Shown: positions 62,353-64,000 of the stretch, in pieces
How positions within the stretch are numbered: the stretch's first letter is position 1
Layout: every line of letters starts with the position of its first letter
NCBI GenBank assembly: GCA_038400315.1
Contig: CP151667.1
Span: 1,623,174 to 1,687,173, forward strand
Source of the DNA: Isosphaeraceae bacterium EP7
Lineage (GTDB): Bacteria; Planctomycetota; Planctomycetia; Isosphaerales; Isosphaeraceae
Direction of reading: 5' to 3'
DNA length: 64,000 nt
The notes under the pieces: model-generated
Seen by the model: only the letters and a program-made list of their open reading frames with translations
Databases searched by the model: none
Told to the model about the DNA's origin: nothing
Made by a program: the position numbers and the translations under genes

Positions 62353-63429
62353 GTGCATCGGGACCCCTCAGTTGAGACGATTCGAGGCCTGGCGGTGGTG
62401 CTCGTCGTGCTGTTCCACTCGCTGGTCTCGGTGGACGGTGCGCACCTGAGCGACGCGGGTCTCTCGGCCCTCAGGTGGCTGATGGCCCCGCTGGTCCTGA
62501 TCAGGATGCCATTGTTCGCGGCGATGTCGGGCTACGTCGCCGGGCTCGGGTCGGCGGGCGCGGACCCGAGCCCGAGGCGATTCATCGCGGCGAAGGCCCG
62601 GCGGCTCCTCGTCCCGTTCGCCTCGATGCTGACGCTGACCTTGCTGGTGCGTGCCGCTCGGAACGGACTGAGGCCGGACAAGTACCCGATGGACTGGGAT
62701 CCGGGCGTGCTGCTCGGCCACTTCGTCTACGGCTTCGAGCACCTCTGGTATTTGCAGGCGTTGTTCCTGATGGTGGTGGGGTTCTCGGCGCTGGACCGTC
62801 TCGGGTGCGTGCGGACGGTCGGCGGCTGGATGGCGACGACGTGCGTGGCGGCGGCGCTCGCCCTGCTGCTGCCGGACTGGCGGATCTTCAATCTGCACGA
62901 GGCCCTGGCCCTGTCGGCGTCGTTCCTGCTCGGCGTCGGGTTGGCCCGCTTCCCAGCGATGATCTTCACGCGGACCACGATGGTCGCCTGCATGCTGGCG
63001 ACCGCGGTCGGTTTCGCCACATTCTTGCTGACCAAGTCTGGCCACCTGGAGGTCCCCGCCGGCCGGAACAGCCTGGTGGGCGTCCTGACGGCGATGGCGG
63101 CGATCCCCGTGATCTTCCGCCGGAGGCTGATTCTCCCGGTCTTGCCGACGCTCGCGAGCTATTCCTACTCGATCTACCTGTTCCACACCCTCGGGCTCTA
63201 CTGGGGCTACTGGCTGTCGATCAAGCTCTTGCAGGGCCATGACCGCCTGCTGTTCGTCCTGTTCAACGCCATGTTCGCCATCGTCTTCTCCGCGGCCGCC
63301 CACCACGTCGTGACCTCCCACCCGATGCTCGCGTTCCTGTTCCTGGGCGAGAGAACGAAGGTTAAGGTACGGGCGCCCAGGCCTAGGCCGGCGGCCATCA
63401 GAACGATCCTGGTCGGCCAGGTCTCCTGA
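62353..63429 (+). CDS. Acyltransferase 3 family membrane protein
   Basis: A 358-residue OafA/YrhL-type O-acyltransferase; GTG 62353 with GGAG upstream. About ten transmembrane helices. The family's catalytic His lies in TIRGLAVVLVVLFHSLV (His22), followed by the helix-loop LIRMPLFAAMSGYVAG with the Arg/Ser-Gly pattern, and SYSYSIYLFHTLGLYWG near the end. These enzymes acylate sugars, lipids or peptides at the membrane. An AT-rich stretch (62300-62340) upstream probably holds the promoter; no partner genes. Confidence 0.9.
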   Translation: MHRDPSVETIRGLAVVLVVLFHSLVSVDGAHLSDAGLSALRWLMAPLVLIRMPLFAAMSGYVAGLGSAGADPSPRRFIAAKARRLLVPFASMLTLTLLVRAARNGLRPDKYPMDWDPGVLLGHFVYGFEHLWYLQALFLMVVGFSALDRLGCVRTVGGWMATTCVAAALALLLPDWRIFNLHEALALSASFLLGVGLARFPAMIFTRTTMVACMLATAVGFATFLLTKSGHLEVPAGRNSLVGVLTAMAAIPVIFRRRLILPVLPTLASYSYSIYLFHTLGLYWGYWLSIKLLQGHDRLLFVLFNAMFAIVFSAAAHHVVTSHPMLAFLFLGERTKVKVRAPRPRPAAIRTILVGQVS

Positions 63430-63480
63430 GCCTCGCGGCGATCGCCGAGCCCCGCTCGGGGGAGAAACACCCACGTCGGC

Positions 63481-63532
63481 TTGACTTCTCAGACTGGTTG
63501 TCTTAGCCTTTGACGGACAAAGACAATCTGTC
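63481..63532 (+). promoter_or_regulatory. BlaI promoter with overlapping operator-like dyad
   Basis: TTGACT (63481-63486), 17 nt, TAGCCT (63504-63509). An inverted repeat GACTGGTTGTCTT (63492-63504) / AAGACAATCTGTC (63520-63532), 10 of 13 matching, covers the spacer and -10. This is the position expected for autorepression by BlaI. It also shows that a TTG at 63510 is not the start. Confidence 0.55.
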
Positions 63533-63548
63533 TCGGGCGAGGATGGCG

Positions 63549-63929
63549 ATGGCACGGACCCCGCGCGATGTGACGGAGGCGGAACTCGCGGTGCTCCAGG
63601 CGCTCTGGGACCTGGGGCCTTCGACGATCCGGCAACTGACGGAGGCGACCTATGCGGACGAGGGGGCCTCGCCGTACGCGACGGTGCAGAAGCTGCTAGA
63701 GCGGCTTGAAGGGAAGGGGATCGTGGCCCGCGATCGGTCGACCCAGGTGCACGTCTTCCGCGCGAGCGTCGACCGCGAGGCGCTCATCGGCCGTCGGCTC
63801 AGGGCGGTGGCCGACACCCTCTGCGGCGGCTCGCTGACTCCCTTGCTGACGCATCTGGTCCAGGCCAACCGGCTGAGCGAGCAGGAGCGGGCCGCCCTGC
63901 GCAAGCTGATCGACAAGATGGGGCCCTGA
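63549..63929 (+). CDS. BlaI/MecI/CopY-family transcriptional repressor
   Basis: The 126-residue protein starts at ATG 63549 (GAGG 6 nt upstream). The winged helix has VTEAELAVLQALWDLGPSTIRQLTEA, recognition helix YATVQKLLERLEGKG and the wing IVARDRSTQVHVFRA. A C-terminal dimerisation helix region follows (LTPLLTHLVQANRLSEQERA), where BlaR1-type protease cleavage could inactivate it. A dyad over its own promoter suggests autorepression. The next frame may begin its partner BlaR1. Confidence 0.93.
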   Translation: MARTPRDVTEAELAVLQALWDLGPSTIRQLTEATYADEGASPYATVQKLLERLEGKGIVARDRSTQVHVFRASVDREALIGRRLRAVADTLCGGSLTPLLTHLVQANRLSEQERAALRKLIDKMGP

Positions 63930-63948
63930 GCCCAGGCGGGATGGACCG

Positions 63949-64000
63949 ATGGCCATTCGAAGCGGAATCGCGGGCCGCTGGATGCTCGGGGCGACCATGC
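63949..64000 (+). CDS. Start of a gene cut by the window edge, possibly BlaR1-like
   Basis: Twenty nt after blaI an ATG at 63949 opens a frame beginning MAIRSGIAGRWMLGATM that runs to the edge; an ATG at 63941 in another frame is an alternative. Position after a BlaI gene suggests the M56/BlaR1 membrane sensor-protease, but the visible part is too short to prove it. Confidence 0.35.
   Translation, partial: MAIRSGIAGRWMLGATM

Noticed and set aside
1-64000. CRISPR arrays, tRNA or rRNA genes, complete IS elements, prophage
   Set aside because: None seen: no regularly spaced direct repeats, no cloverleaf-like stretch with CCA, no transposase or integrase motif.

Overview
The window looks like a chromosomal segment of a free-living planctomycete, most like the Isosphaeraceae/Gemmataceae branch. 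Base composition is very GC-rich with strong GC3 bias. It carries several hallmark planctomycete families: a DUF1559 prepilin-like protein, a TIGR03009-type protein, a DUF1571 lipoprotein, a multicopy-type protein with a GPRTAEGK/LKHGLT motif, Ser/Thr kinases with C-terminal membrane anchors, and a YfhO-type giant membrane protein. No rRNA, tRNA, CRISPR array, intact insertion sequence or prophage was seen. Species assignment is inference.

Layout. 1-12.3 kb: a partial alpha/beta-hydrolase-like protein, a GH13 amylase with a translationally coupled methyltransferase, convergent serine acetyltransferase, an O-methyltransferase, elongation factor P, then a methyltransferase, PIG-L deacetylase and M20 peptidase run, a small secreted protein and an M28 peptidase. 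12.3-14.3 kb: a beta-propeller lipoprotein. 14.7-20.6 kb: the most interesting locus, a type II fatty-acid/polyketide-like cluster of dehydratase, ACP with a large insertion, second dehydratase, a ketosynthase that has lost Cys and one His (chain-length-factor-like), an intact ketosynthase and a membrane-anchored hydrolase. 20.5-32.2 kb: a minus-strand run with hydrolase, enolase-superfamily enzyme, NicO-type metal exporter, single-domain response regulator, DUF1571 lipoprotein, GH3-type acyl-amide synthetase, secreted metallopeptidase, membrane protein and class II fumarase. 32.2-33.9 kb: a gene-poor scar with two frameshifted remnants.

33.9-46.4 kb: another minus-strand run with metallophosphoesterase, Lhr helicase, small ribbon-helix-helix-like protein, Ser/Thr kinase plus PPM phosphatase pair, PIG-L deacetylase, CobL, hydrolase and MEMO-family protein. 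46.8-56.3 kb: TIGR03009 protein, NfeD-type membrane protein whose two protease-like domains both lack the nucleophile, secreted cyclophilin, 7Fe ferredoxin, DUF1559 protein, HNH nuclease, isopropylmalate dehydrogenase family enzyme and a second Ser/Thr kinase. 56.4-64 kb: small zinc-ribbon protein coupled to a YfhO protein, a 27-bp perfect inverted repeat, a small membrane protein, an LKHGLT-family protein, a 57-codon small ORF with a very strong Shine-Dalgarno, an acyltransferase 3, and a BlaI regulator with an operator-like dyad over its own promoter.

Sigma70-like promoters are unusually readable here (TTGAC-like -35, 16-18 nt, TAnnAT-like -10). They helped to fix several starts, most clearly that of serine acetyltransferase. 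Start codons were chosen from Shine-Dalgarno position, family length and promoter position; all family calls come from motif reading, not database searches.
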